A stretch of 46,825 bases of DNA from an uncultured Lachnospiraceae bacterium. Lineage in GTDB: Bacteria; Bacillota; Clostridia; Lachnospirales; Lachnospiraceae. The translations under genes and the position numbers were made by a program. The DNA lies in NCBI GenBank assembly GCA_944383835.1, contig CALWRE010000042.1, forward strand, positions 1 through 46,825, written 5' to 3'. Every line of letters begins with the position of its first letter. Position 1 is the stretch's first letter. The notes beneath the pieces are model-generated. The model did not search any database. It saw only the letters and a list, made by a program, of their open reading frames with translations, and was not told where the DNA came from. This document shows positions 24,749-34,100 of this stretch, in pieces.

Positions 24749-25048
24749 ATGAAGAAAATACTATTGATGTGCATGGGGGGATTTTCCACGGGCATTTTGG
24801 TGGAGAAGATGAAGGCGGTCGCCAAGGAGGCTGGCGAGGAGGTTGAGATCGATGCGATTTCCACTTCCTCTCTGGATGCGGCGGCGGAAAATTACGATTG
24901 TCTGCTGCTGGCGCCGCAGATCAGTTATCTGGCGGCGGATATTGAGAAAAAATATCCGGATCTTCCGCTGTACCGGATTCAGCCTACGGATTACGGCCGA
25001 CTGAACGGAAAAAAAATCTTGCATAAAGCTTTGGAAATTATGAAATAA
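24749..25048 (+). CDS. celA: PTS lactose/cellobiose-family IIB component
   Basis: 99 residues. Phosphocarrier that receives phosphate from IIA and passes it to the sugar. The phosphorylated Cys8 lies in LLMCMGGFSTG at the N-terminus, the typical P-loop-like arrangement of this family. It lies between the 6-phospho-beta-glucosidase (73 bp upstream) and IIC (22 bp downstream). Ribosome site TAGGAGG. Equivalent to LicB of B. subtilis. Confidence 0.94.
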   Translation: MKKILLMCMGGFSTGILVEKMKAVAKEAGEEVEIDAISTSSLDAAAENYDCLLLAPQISYLAADIEKKYPDLPLYRIQPTDYGRLNGKKILHKALEIMK

Positions 25049-25070
25049 GAAAGGAATAGGGGGAAAAGAA

Positions 25071-26393
25071 ATGTCAGAAGCTACATTACAAAAGAGATCC
25101 GTTTTGGAACGAGTTACAGCCTGGTCGGGGAAGTTTGCCGCCAATCCTTATGTCAGGGCCATTCAGGGAGGCTTTACGGCCTTCATGCCGTTAATGATTA
25201 TGTCCAGCCTGGCTACCCTTTTCAGTGCTTTGATATTTAACGACGGGGGAATTTTGTCCGGTCTGCTTGCCGCGGAAACGCTGGCAGATATCCGCACGAT
25301 ATTTACGTCGATTACCAATGGCTCCAACAATATCTTATCTCTTGTCCTGGCAGGAGGCATAGCCTATTATCTTTGCAAGGCGAAAAGCTTCGAGAATACG
25401 ATCGGAGCCATTATGACAGCTATCGCTGTTATGATTATCTTTATGCCTCTGACTGTTTCCGTTACGGTCGGGGAGACGTCGGGAGAGGTGTCGAACCTGA
25501 TCCCTTTCAATTATACGGGAACCAACGGCATCTTAGTAAGCATGTTTGTGGGAACCGTGGGGACGAAGCTTTTTATGGCCTTCAGCAATAATAAAAAGCT
25601 TCAGATTCGGATGCCGGCAGGCGTTCCGGAGGCTACGGCCCGCTCCTTCAATGTGATGATTCCCACGATCCTGACCGGTTTTATCTTTGCCATCGTCGGT
25701 TTTGCTTTCCGAATGTTCGGAACCAATGTATATCAGTTTGTGATGACAGTGATCCAGACTCCTTTGAGAGGAATCGCCACCAGCGCGGCCGGTTTCCTGA
25801 TTGTAAGCATTATCGCTAATTTTACCTTCACTCTGGGCGTTCACTCTTCGGTAATTAACAGCGTGGTTCTGCGGCCTTTCTTATCAGCGAACTTTAATGA
25901 GAATGTCCTGGCTGTGGCGGCGGGAGAGGTAGCTCCGAATATTATCAGCGACGCCTTTATGGCCTACTACCAGAGAATAGGAGGAGCGGGCTGTGTTCTA
26001 GCTTTGGTAATTGCCATCTTCCTAGTAGGCAAGAAGAAGCAGAATCGGGAGATTGCCAAGATTGGCGCGATTCCGGCTTTGTTCAATATTGGGGAACCTA
26101 TGATCTTCGGCCTTCCTATTATGCTGAACCCGATTATGATGATTCCCTTTGTGCTGAGTCCTACGGTCTGCATCATTATTGGTTATGCACTGACGGCAAT
26201 CGGCTTTGTCAATCCTTTGGCTATTTATACGCCCAGTACAACACCGGTGGTGATATCTGGTTTTCTGGCCAGCGCAGGCGATATTAAGGTTTGCTTAATC
26301 CAGGTGCTTCTGTTGGTGATATGCACGCTGATCTATATGCCTTTTGTCAAAATTTATGAAAAGACAATGGCAGAGGAAGAGGACGAGGAATAA
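25071..26393 (+). CDS. celB: PTS lactose/cellobiose-family IIC permease
   Basis: 440 residues, about ten membrane segments. It forms the sugar channel of the PTS. It has the family N-terminus PYVRAIQGGFTAFMPLMIMS and the conserved NIGEPMIFGLPIMLNP motif near residue 340. There is no fused IIA or IIB domain. The C-terminus is a short acidic tail (EEEDEE). Substrate is probably cellobiose, a chitobiose-like sugar or an aryl-beta-glucoside, given the GH1 partner. A 13-bp perfect hairpin separates it from the regulator. Confidence 0.94.
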   Translation: MSEATLQKRSVLERVTAWSGKFAANPYVRAIQGGFTAFMPLMIMSSLATLFSALIFNDGGILSGLLAAETLADIRTIFTSITNGSNNILSLVLAGGIAYYLCKAKSFENTIGAIMTAIAVMIIFMPLTVSVTVGETSGEVSNLIPFNYTGTNGILVSMFVGTVGTKLFMAFSNNKKLQIRMPAGVPEATARSFNVMIPTILTGFIFAIVGFAFRMFGTNVYQFVMTVIQTPLRGIATSAAGFLIVSIIANFTFTLGVHSSVINSVVLRPFLSANFNENVLAVAAGEVAPNIISDAFMAYYQRIGGAGCVLALVIAIFLVGKKKQNREIAKIGAIPALFNIGEPMIFGLPIMLNPIMMIPFVLSPTVCIIIGYALTAIGFVNPLAIYTPSTTPVVISGFLASAGDIKVCLIQVLLLVICTLIYMPFVKIYEKTMAEEEDEE

Positions 26394-26405
26394 AAATATC
26401 GGCAA

Positions 26406-26445
26406 GCAGACGGAGAGCGCCTGGGGCTTAGGGCTCTCCGTCTGC
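26406..26445 (+). repeat. perfect 13-bp hairpin between IIC and regulator genes
   Basis: GCAGACGGAGAGC (26406-26418) and GCTCTCCGTCTGC (26433-26445) are exact complements around a 14-nt loop. No T run follows, so it is not a normal intrinsic terminator. It may protect the upstream mRNA end or dampen regulator expression. Confidence 0.8.
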
Positions 26446-26473
26446 CCGCAGGATTTTAAGAGAGAATGAAAGA

Positions 26474-28402
26474 ATGATAAGAGAGGATCAACTGGTAAGC
26501 TATCTGGAAGAGGGCGGAGGAACGCTTAAAAGCGCAGACCTGCAGCGCAGGATGAGCCTTTCGGCAAATACGGTGCGGGCGACGGTAAAGATTATCAATT
26601 TGAACAGCAGGAAAAATGGTTTTTACATCGTCCATGTAAAAAACGAAGGGTACAGGCTGGTTATAGAGCAGGAGGCTCTGTTCGCGCAGTACAAAAAGAG
26701 CGTGGAAAACAGTATCGATCTGACCCGTGCGGAGGACAGACGCGACGCCCTTTTATACTATTTGCTTCAGGAGGAGGATTTTGTCACCCTTGACGAGCTG
26801 GCAGAAAGGCTGGAGATCAGCCGGACAACGCTGAAAAAAGATTTGAAGGAGACGGAGGGAATACTGCAGGGGTATCAGCTGGAACTGAAAAGGAAAAGCC
26901 ATTACGGTATAAAAATATGCGGCAGGGAAGAAGATATTCGCCGGGCGCTGACCAGGTATGTGATGGAATCCCGTCTCTATGTGGAGCCGATCAACAAATA
27001 CAGGGCTTTCTTTGACAAGATAGACAATCCGTCTTTTAAAAACAGACTGCACGAAATCATCACAGAAAACGGCTTGATTATCTCGGATTTGGCCTTTGAG
27101 AACCTTTTTATCCATTACGCCGTCCTTTTGTACCGGATTACGCAAAATAACCGGATCCTGCTGGGAAATACGCGGGAGGGCAAAACAAATTCCGTTTATG
27201 TCGGAATAGCCCGTGCAATAGCGGAACAGACTAAAAAAACGCTGGGGATAGAGATTCCGGACCAAGAGATAGAATACTTCGCGCTGAACCTTCAATCAAA
27301 GGCTGTAGCGGAAGCGCTTCCGGAAGAGCTGAAAGAAGAATTGGAGGAAAAAATACGGCAGCTTCTGAAACAGCTGGATTTGGAGTTTAATATGGACTTT
27401 GCGGAGGATCGGGAGCTGATCTGCAATCTTCTTCTGCATGTCTACCCGCTGATTCATCGGATGAGCTATGATTTCCAACTGAAAAATCCCATTATAGATG
27501 AGATCAGTATGGGGTATATCAATGTGTTTACCGTGGCTCTGCGCTTTGCAGAGCTTCTATCCCGCCAATTTTCGATTCCCGATTTGAGTCGGGATGAAAT
27601 TGGCTTTATTACCCTGCATTTTGCCGCCAATTTTGAACGGCGAAAGACGGCGGAACTCAATAAAATTAAAAAGATTATTGTGATCTGCGCCACTGGAGGA
27701 GGCAGTGCAGCCTTGATGAAAATCAAGTTGGAAAATGTTTTTGCCAACGCAGAAATTACAACGATTTCGGAATACGACGTCGCCGGTTTTTCCGGCGAGC
27801 TGCCGGATCTGTTCTTGTCTATGATTCCCTTTACCGGCTCGATCCGAGGGGTTCCGGTGATCCGTATGAAGCAGTTTTTGAATGAAGAAGAGCTGAACCG
27901 GATAAAGGATATTACGGCGCTGAAGGTGGCCTATCAGGATACCCATAAGGACAAGGGCAAAGGCTCCTGGGAAATGACGCCTCTATTTGATGAGAAATAT
28001 TATCAGATTCTGGAGGAAGGCGACTATATGGAAATCATCCGCCTCCAGGCGCAGCAGATGGCGGACGACGGAGCAGCCAGTCCGGAATATCCGGATTATG
28101 TTCTGCAGAGAGAGAAAAAATATCCGACGATTTTTATGAACGGGATCGCGACACCTCATCCGATCCGCTTAAATGCAGTGAGAAATACAATAGGTGTAAC
28201 AATGCTTCGCAGGCCGATTTTTTATGAAGGGAAAGAGATTCGGATGATTTTCCTGATCAATTTGGAAGCGGATGGCTTGCTTTTGCATCAAGAAATACAG
28301 AGACTGATGCTCAAATTGATTGAAAACGACGGGATGCGTGAACGGGTATGGAAGGCAGATTCGTTTGATGATTTTATGAAAGAAATACAGAAAATAGTAT
28401 GA
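26474..28402 (+). CDS. licR: LicR-type PRD transcriptional activator with EIIB-like and EIIA domains
   Basis: 642 residues. Two N-terminal helix-turn-helix regions (about 1-70 and 80-155; SRTTLKKDL) are followed by PRD1 (175-275, FIHYAVLLYRI) and PRD2 (280-390, LLLHVYPLIHRM, ITLHFAANFER). Next is an EIIB-like domain (396-480) with Cys in VICATGGGSA, then a mannitol-class EIIA domain (505-642) with phospho-His near 562 (ATPHPIR). PTS proteins phosphorylate these sites to report sugar supply and general PTS state. The layout is that of DNA-binding activators (LicR, MtlR), not RNA antiterminators. It lies inside the operon it probably controls, and the IIA gene follows at once. Confidence 0.92.
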   Translation: MIREDQLVSYLEEGGGTLKSADLQRRMSLSANTVRATVKIINLNSRKNGFYIVHVKNEGYRLVIEQEALFAQYKKSVENSIDLTRAEDRRDALLYYLLQEEDFVTLDELAERLEISRTTLKKDLKETEGILQGYQLELKRKSHYGIKICGREEDIRRALTRYVMESRLYVEPINKYRAFFDKIDNPSFKNRLHEIITENGLIISDLAFENLFIHYAVLLYRITQNNRILLGNTREGKTNSVYVGIARAIAEQTKKTLGIEIPDQEIEYFALNLQSKAVAEALPEELKEELEEKIRQLLKQLDLEFNMDFAEDRELICNLLLHVYPLIHRMSYDFQLKNPIIDEISMGYINVFTVALRFAELLSRQFSIPDLSRDEIGFITLHFAANFERRKTAELNKIKKIIVICATGGGSAALMKIKLENVFANAEITTISEYDVAGFSGELPDLFLSMIPFTGSIRGVPVIRMKQFLNEEELNRIKDITALKVAYQDTHKDKGKGSWEMTPLFDEKYYQILEEGDYMEIIRLQAQQMADDGAASPEYPDYVLQREKKYPTIFMNGIATPHPIRLNAVRNTIGVTMLRRPIFYEGKEIRMIFLINLEADGLLLHQEIQRLMLKLIENDGMRERVWKADSFDDFMKEIQKIV

Positions 28403-28416
28403 GGGAGAGGATGGAT

Positions 28417-28764
28417 ATGAACGAGGAATACGAAAAGATTGTGACGGAGATTATTGCGAACAGCGGGATGGCCAGAAGCTGCATCCTGCAGGCGATCCGA
28501 GCGGTGCGGGAGGGAAAAATTGCAGAGTGCGATTCTCTTTGCGAAGAAGCGGAGAATTATCTGGAGAATGCCCATCTGACGCAGACCGAGCTTCTGCGGG
28601 AAGAAATAAGCGGAAAGGGAATGGCAGTTACCCTTTTGATGGTGCATGCCCAGGATCATTTAATGACGGCTATTACAACAAAGGAGCTGGGAATGGAATT
28701 GATAAAGGAAATCAAAGAGAGACGGAACCGGGAGGCTTCTCAGCATAAAGGGCTCTCGGCATAA
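28417..28764 (+). CDS. celC: PTS lactose/cellobiose-family IIA component
   Basis: 115 residues, all-helical IIA of the lactose/cellobiose family. The phosphorylated His is in MVHAQDHLM. The start at 28417 (MNEEYEKI) is preferred, because GGGAGAGG lies 6 nt upstream. ATGs at 28399 and 28411 are in frame, and the first overlaps the regulator stop. It completes the PTS; placing IIA after the regulator rather than beside IIB/IIC is less common. A strong terminator follows. Confidence 0.94.
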   Translation: MNEEYEKIVTEIIANSGMARSCILQAIRAVREGKIAECDSLCEEAENYLENAHLTQTELLREEISGKGMAVTLLMVHAQDHLMTAITTKELGMELIKEIKERRNREASQHKGLSA

Positions 28765-28787
28765 AGTGTAATATTTTACAGGGTTAT

Positions 28788-28826
28788 AAAATGTCCTCCG
28801 GCGTGTGCAGCTGAGAGGACATTTTT
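28788..28826 (+). terminator. terminator of the beta-glucoside PTS operon
   Basis: AAAATGTCCTC (28788-28798) pairs perfectly with GAGGACATTTT (28815-28825), with a T-rich right end. Confidence 0.88.
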
Positions 28827-28838
28827 CTGGGAAAAATA

Positions 28839-28867
28839 TTGATTTCTCCCTTATTATCAAGTATACT
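28839..28867 (+). promoter_or_regulatory. SigA promoter of plsX
   Basis: -35 TTGATT (28839-28844), 17-bp spacer, -10 TATACT (28862-28867). It is located right after the PTS operon terminator, so plsX and the genes behind it have their own promoter. Confidence 0.75.
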
Positions 28868-28959
28868 CTGTAGAGAGGTGCAGCCGTTTGACTTAGGGCC
28901 GCTTGGCCGGGGCCGGACCAGCGGCGCAGACGGCAGGCACGACAGAAAGGAAAAGAAAA

Positions 28960-30018
28960 ATGGGAGAGATGTTAAACGTAGCCCTGGACGCCATGGGCGG
29001 GGATAATGCGCCGGACGAGATTATCAAGGGCGCGATGCAGGCTATGGAGAAGAAGCAGAACATAAAGGTTTTCCTGGTGGGGCCGGAGGAGCTTCTGCGG
29101 CAGAAGTGCGCGGCGTATACCTACGACGCGTCCCGGCTGGAATTTGTCAATGCCACTGAGGTGATCACCAATGAGGAAGCTCCTGTTTCGGCTGTCCGTC
29201 ATAAGAAGGATTCTTCTATCGCGGTGGCCCTGGGGCTTGTGCGGGATAAGAAGGCGGACGCCTTTGTCTCCGCCGGCAGTACCGGAGCCGTACTGGTGGG
29301 GGCGCAGATGATCGTAGGCCGGATCCGCGGCGTGCGCAGGCCGCCTCTGGGTGTGTTCATCCCGACGACCAAGGGAGTGTCCCTCCTGGTGGACAATGGG
29401 GCCAATGTGGATGCCAGGCCGGAGCATCTTCTGCAGTTCGCCAGACTGGGCTCCGTATATTTTGAAAATACGATGGGGGTGAAAAATCCCCGCGTTGCGA
29501 TTGTCAATATCGGCGTCGAGGAGGAGAAGGGCAATGCCTTGGTGAAGGCGACCTATCCTCTGCTCAAGGAATGCCCGGATATTCATTTTACCGGCAGCAT
29601 CGAGGCCAGGGAGATTCCTCTGGGCGGGGCGGACGTGATTGTCTGCGAAGGGTTTACCGGCAATGTGATCCTGAAGCTCTACGAGGGGGTAGGAAAGGCC
29701 CTGATCGGGGAGATTAAGGGAGGACTGATGTCGTCTCTGCGGACGAAAATCGGAGCTCTTCTGATTAAGCCCGCGCTCAAAGGGATCCTCGCCCGCTTTG
29801 ATTCCAGCGAATACGGCGGAGCTCCCATGCTGGGACTGAACGGCCTGGTGGTCAAGACCCACGGCAGTTCCAAGGCCAAGGAGGTCTGCAATTCCCTGAT
29901 CCAGTGCCTGACCTTTAAAGAGCAGCGCATCGAAGAGAAATTCCGCGAACTTTACCAAGGCGAGGAAAAAGCTGGCGAAGAGAAAGCCGGCGAGGAAAAG
30001 AGCGGAGAGGAAAAATAG
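28960..30018 (+). CDS. plsX: phosphate acyltransferase PlsX
   Basis: 352 residues. Converts acyl-ACP to acyl phosphate, the first committed step to phosphatidic acid in Gram-positives; peripheral membrane protein. The N-terminus NVALDAMGGDNAP, then FVSAGSTGA, PTTKGVSLLVDNGAN and CEGFTGNVILK are family marks. The start at 28960 (MGEMLN) follows GAAAGGA; an ATG at 28969 is possible, and an upstream ATG at 28903 would add an unlikely tail. The C-terminus carries a four-unit GEEK(A/S) repeat encoded by 15-bp repeats (29959-30015), which is not part of the usual fold. Confidence 0.96.
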   Translation: MGEMLNVALDAMGGDNAPDEIIKGAMQAMEKKQNIKVFLVGPEELLRQKCAAYTYDASRLEFVNATEVITNEEAPVSAVRHKKDSSIAVALGLVRDKKADAFVSAGSTGAVLVGAQMIVGRIRGVRRPPLGVFIPTTKGVSLLVDNGANVDARPEHLLQFARLGSVYFENTMGVKNPRVAIVNIGVEEEKGNALVKATYPLLKECPDIHFTGSIEAREIPLGGADVIVCEGFTGNVILKLYEGVGKALIGEIKGGLMSSLRTKIGALLIKPALKGILARFDSSEYGGAPMLGLNGLVVKTHGSSKAKEVCNSLIQCLTFKEQRIEEKFRELYQGEEKAGEEKAGEEKSGEEK

Positions 30019-30085
30019 GAAACATCCGGGGAAATGACTCAGCCCCGTTTGTATAAAGAAAAAAGTTTTGAAAGGATGGATAGAG

Positions 30086-30322
30086 ATGGAATTTGAAAAA
30101 TTACGCGATATCATTGTGGAGGTACTTCAGATTGATCCGGAGCAGGTGACGCCGGAGACAAGCTTTGAGGATCTGGACGCAGATTCGCTGGACGTATATC
30201 AGATTATTTCTGCGGTCAGCAACGAGTTTGACATTGAGATTTCCGACGAGGATGCAGAGGCGATCGTAACGGTAGGCGACGCCCTGGAGAAGATCAAAGA
30301 GGCGCAGGATTCTAAGAATTGA
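30086..30322 (+). CDS. acpP: acyl carrier protein
   Basis: 78 residues, acidic. Carries acyl chains on a phosphopantetheine arm attached to Ser in [10 protein letters not shown] (Ser37 region). Start [10 protein letters not shown] is set by AAAGGA 9 nt upstream; a TTG at 30068 is in frame but unnecessary. It sits between plsX, which uses acyl-ACP, and rnc. Confidence 0.96.
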   Translation: MEFEKLRDIIVEVLQIDPEQVTPETSFEDLDADSLDVYQIISAVSNEFDIEISDEDAEAIVTVGDALEKIKEAQDSKN

Positions 30323-30358
30323 CGGATATTCCGGCGGCAGATATTCGGACGAAATCAG

Positions 30359-30387
30359 AAACAGCCCTTACCTAAGGGCTGTTTCTA
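30359..30387 (+). terminator. hairpin between acpP and rnc
   Basis: AAACAGCCCTT (30359-30369) pairs perfectly with AAGGGCTGTTT (30374-30384), with a 4-nt loop; the tail CTAT is short. Probably a partial terminator that lowers expression of rnc-smc-ftsY relative to acpP. Confidence 0.7.
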
Positions 30388-30405
30388 TGAATGTAAGGAG
30401 GCAAA

Positions 30406-31116
30406 ATGATAGAAAAGCAAGCAGATATGGAGAGACTTCAAAGGACTATCGGCTATTCCTTCCGGGATCCTTCCCTTCTCCGCAAGGCGATGACCCACAG
30501 CTCCTATGTCAACGAGCACCAGCTGGATAAAACCGACTGCAACGAAAGGCTGGAATTCTTAGGAGATGCGGTTTTGGAGATTATATCCAGCGAGTTTCTG
30601 TATTTCAGCTTTCCGCAGGAGCCGGAGGGCAAGCTCACCCGGCTGCGGGCCAGCATGGTCTGCGAACCGACGCTGGATTACTGCGCCAGGGCTTTTGGAC
30701 TGGAGGATTATCTGATCCTGGGAAGGGGAGAGGAAAGTACAGGGGGGAGAAACCGGGCATCCCTGGTATCGGACGCTTTGGAGGCGTTAATCGGAGCGAT
30801 TTACCTGGATGGCGGTTTTGCTAATGCGAAAGAGTTTATACATCGGTTCGTCCTCAATGATTTGGAGCATAAAAAGCTCTTTTTCGATAGCAAAACCATC
30901 CTGCAGGAAATGGTGCAGAAAGAGGAAGGCAACGGCCGCCTGAATTATCAGTTAATCGGGGAGAGCGGGCCGGACCATGCCAAGGTGTTCCATGTCCGTG
31001 TGCTCCTGGGCAGCCGGGAGGTAGGGGCAGGCAGCGGCCACACCAAGAAGGCAGCGGAACAGCAGGCGGCCTATCAGGCTATCCTGCAGCTTAAAAAAGA
31101 ACAGGGATTGGAATAA
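30406..31116 (+). CDS. rnc: ribonuclease III
   Basis: 236 residues. Cleaves double-stranded RNA in rRNA processing and mRNA turnover. The catalytic signature NERLEFLGDAVLE is near residue 45 and the second acidic site SDALEALIGAIYLD near 125. The C-terminal double-stranded RNA-binding domain is complete (GSGHTKKAAEQQAA). Ribosome site AAGGAGG. The smc gene begins two bases after its stop codon. Confidence 0.97.
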   Translation: MIEKQADMERLQRTIGYSFRDPSLLRKAMTHSSYVNEHQLDKTDCNERLEFLGDAVLEIISSEFLYFSFPQEPEGKLTRLRASMVCEPTLDYCARAFGLEDYLILGRGEESTGGRNRASLVSDALEALIGAIYLDGGFANAKEFIHRFVLNDLEHKKLFFDSKTILQEMVQKEEGNGRLNYQLIGESGPDHAKVFHVRVLLGSREVGAGSGHTKKAAEQQAAYQAILQLKKEQGLE

Positions 31117-31118
31117 TT

Positions 31119-34100
31119 ATGTATTTAAAACGAATCGAAGTATCGGGATTCAAATCCTTTGCCAACCGGATGAATCTGGATTTCACCGACGGGATTACCT
31201 GCATCGTAGGCCCCAATGGCAGCGGCAAAAGCAATGTGGCCGACGCAGTGCGCTGGGTTCTGGGCGAGCAGAGCGCCAAGCAGCTGCGCGGCTCCAATAT
31301 GCAGGACGTTATTTTTTCGGGCACGGAAAACCGCAAGCCCCAGGGCATGGCCTATGTGGCCATCACGATGGACAATCGGGACAGGAGCCTTGCGGTGGAC
31401 TGCGACGAGGTGACGGTTTCCCGCCGGGTATACCGCTCCGGCGAGAGCGAATATATGATGAACGGGGCGGCCTGCCGTCTCCGGGATATCCAGGAGCTTT
31501 TCTACGACACCGGCATCGGCAAGGAGGGCTACTCCATCATCGGCCAGGGACAGATCGACCGGATCGTCAGCGGCCGGCCGGAGGAGCGCCGGGAGCTTTT
31601 GGACGAGGCCGCCGGGATTGTAAAGTTCAAAAAACGCAAGGCCTACACCATCAAGAAACTGGAAAACGAGGAGGCCAACCTGGTCCGCGTCTCGGACATT
31701 TTAAGCGAGTTGGAAAAGCAGGTGGGCCCTCTGGAAAAGCAGGCGGAAAAGGCAAGGGAATATCTGCGTCTGCGGGACGAGCTGCGCAGCTACGATGTGC
31801 GCCATTTCTTCCTGGAATCCGAGGCGAATGAGAAGAGAATCGCGGAGACCGAGAAGAACAGCGAAATTGTCCGTTCCCAGCTGGCGGAGGCCCGGAATAC
31901 GGCCGACCAGTGGAAGGAACGCTATGAAGAGATGATCCGTGCGGCGGAGGAACTGAACCGCCAGATCGATGAGCGCCGGGATCAGATCACCCAGGCGGGG
32001 ATCCAGAAGGAAAATCTGGAAGGCCAGATCAAGCTTTTGGAGGAACAGATTCACAGCGAGGAGATCAACGATGAGCATTACGGCAGCCGGATGCGCTCGA
32101 TCTTAGAACAGCTGCATGCCCACGAGGAAGAGAGGGGGGGCTTTGAAACCCAGAAGGAGGAAATCGGAAAGGAGCTGGCAGACCGCACCGGCAGGCAGAA
32201 TGAGAAGGACGGACAGGTAAAAGGCCTGGACGAGGAAATACGTCGGCTGGAGACGGAGGTAGAGCAAAAGAAGCAGGGAATCATCGATACTCTCAATGAA
32301 AAGGCCGACGTGGGCGTTCGGATGCAGCGCTATAACACTCTGTTAGAACAGGCGAGTTCCCGGCAGGCCCAGATCCACGCCCAGCTTCTGCGCATTAAGA
32401 GCGAGATGGAAACCTGGCAGAATGCCCTGGAGGAGCAGAAAAAAGCCAGGGAGGCGCTGGAGAAGAGACTGGCAGAGATAAACGAGGAAGGGACGCAGGC
32501 CGCCCAGGCTCTGGCGGGGCAGGAAAGGAAGGTAGCGGGCCTTCGCCAGGAACTTACCGAGGCGGAGCGTCGGACCCAGGGATTTGCCGCCCGGCTGGAA
32601 TCGCTGAAAAATATTGCGGAGCGCTACGAGGGCTACGGCAACAGCGTGCGCCGCGTCATGGAGGTAAAGGACCGTCATCCCGATATCGTGGGAGTGGTGG
32701 CCGACCTGCTCCAGTCCGACCGCAAATACGAGACGGCCATCGAGACGGCCCTGGGCGGCTCCATCCAAAACGTGGTCACCCGCACCGAGGCCTGCGCCAA
32801 GGATCTGATCGCCTATTTAAAGAAAAACAAGTACGGCAGGGCGACTTTCCTGCCGTTGGAAAGCATACGAAGCAGCGGGGAATTCCGGGAGAGGGGCGCC
32901 CTGTCCGAGCCGGGAGCCATCGGCCTGGCCGATTCCCTGGTGCGGGTGAAGGAGGGCTGCGAGCCCCTGGCCCGCTATCTTTTAGGCCGGGTTTTGGTCG
33001 TCGATCACATCGATCACGCCCTGGCGATTGCCCGCAAGTATCACTACAGCCTGCGCATGGTTACCCTGGAGGGAGAACTGCTGAGCGCAGGAGGCTCGCT
33101 GACCGGCGGAGCCTTCAAAAACAGCAGCAATCTCCTGGGACGGAAACGGGAAATCGACGAGCTGACTCGAGAATTGACCGACAGTCAGAGACTGCGGGAC
33201 GAGCTGAAGGAGAAGCTGGCGGCGGCCGCAGCCGAGGAAACGGCCAGGCGGGAGGACGTCGCCCGGCTGACCCAGGAGGCGGGGGAATGCCGCCTGCAGA
33301 TCAATACGGCGGCCATGAGCGAGAAGCAGGCTCAGGACAAATATGGGGAGATGGCCGGTTCCGACGGGGAGCTGAAGAAAGAGGCCGCCAGCCTGGAAGG
33401 CCAGAGGGCGCAGATTGAGGTCAGCCGGACCGAACTGGAAAAAGAAGCGGCGAGCCTGGAGGAGCGCAACCTGGAATCGGAGGAGACCGTTCAGAGCCAT
33501 ACGGGCCGCCTGGCGCAGCTGAAGCAGGAAAGAGAAGCGGCGGCGGCGGAGCTGTCTGAGCTGAAAATATCCGTCGGCGAACTGACAAGCCGCGACCGGT
33601 TCTTAACAGAGAATATCGCCCGCCTGGACAGGGAGGCGGAGGCCCTTCGGGAGGAAAACGTCTCTCTGGAAGAAGGGGTGCGCCGTTCCCGCGAAAGCGT
33701 GGCCCAGAAGCAGGAACAGATTGCGAAGACCAGGGAAGGACTGGCGGAGCTGGCCGCTTCCTGCGCAGTTTGGAACCAGGAGGCCGCCGCCCTCACCGAG
33801 CGCAAGGAGAGGGAGGCTGCAGGCCAGAAGGAGTTCATCGATAAGAGAGAGGCTCTGTTAGAAGAGGTGAACCGCCTGGACAAAGAGAGCTTCCGCCTGG
33901 ACGGGCAGATGGAAAAGCTGGCCGAACAGAAGGAGAGCCTGATCAACTATCTGTGGAACGAATATGAGCTGACGCCGGTGGCTGCCCGTGCATTCGACCA
34001 AGCAGAAGAAGAGAGCCCGTCGAAGATCCGCGACCATATCCAGGAATTGAAAAAAACAATCCGCGCCCTGGGGGACGTCAATGTGGGAGCCATCGAAGAA

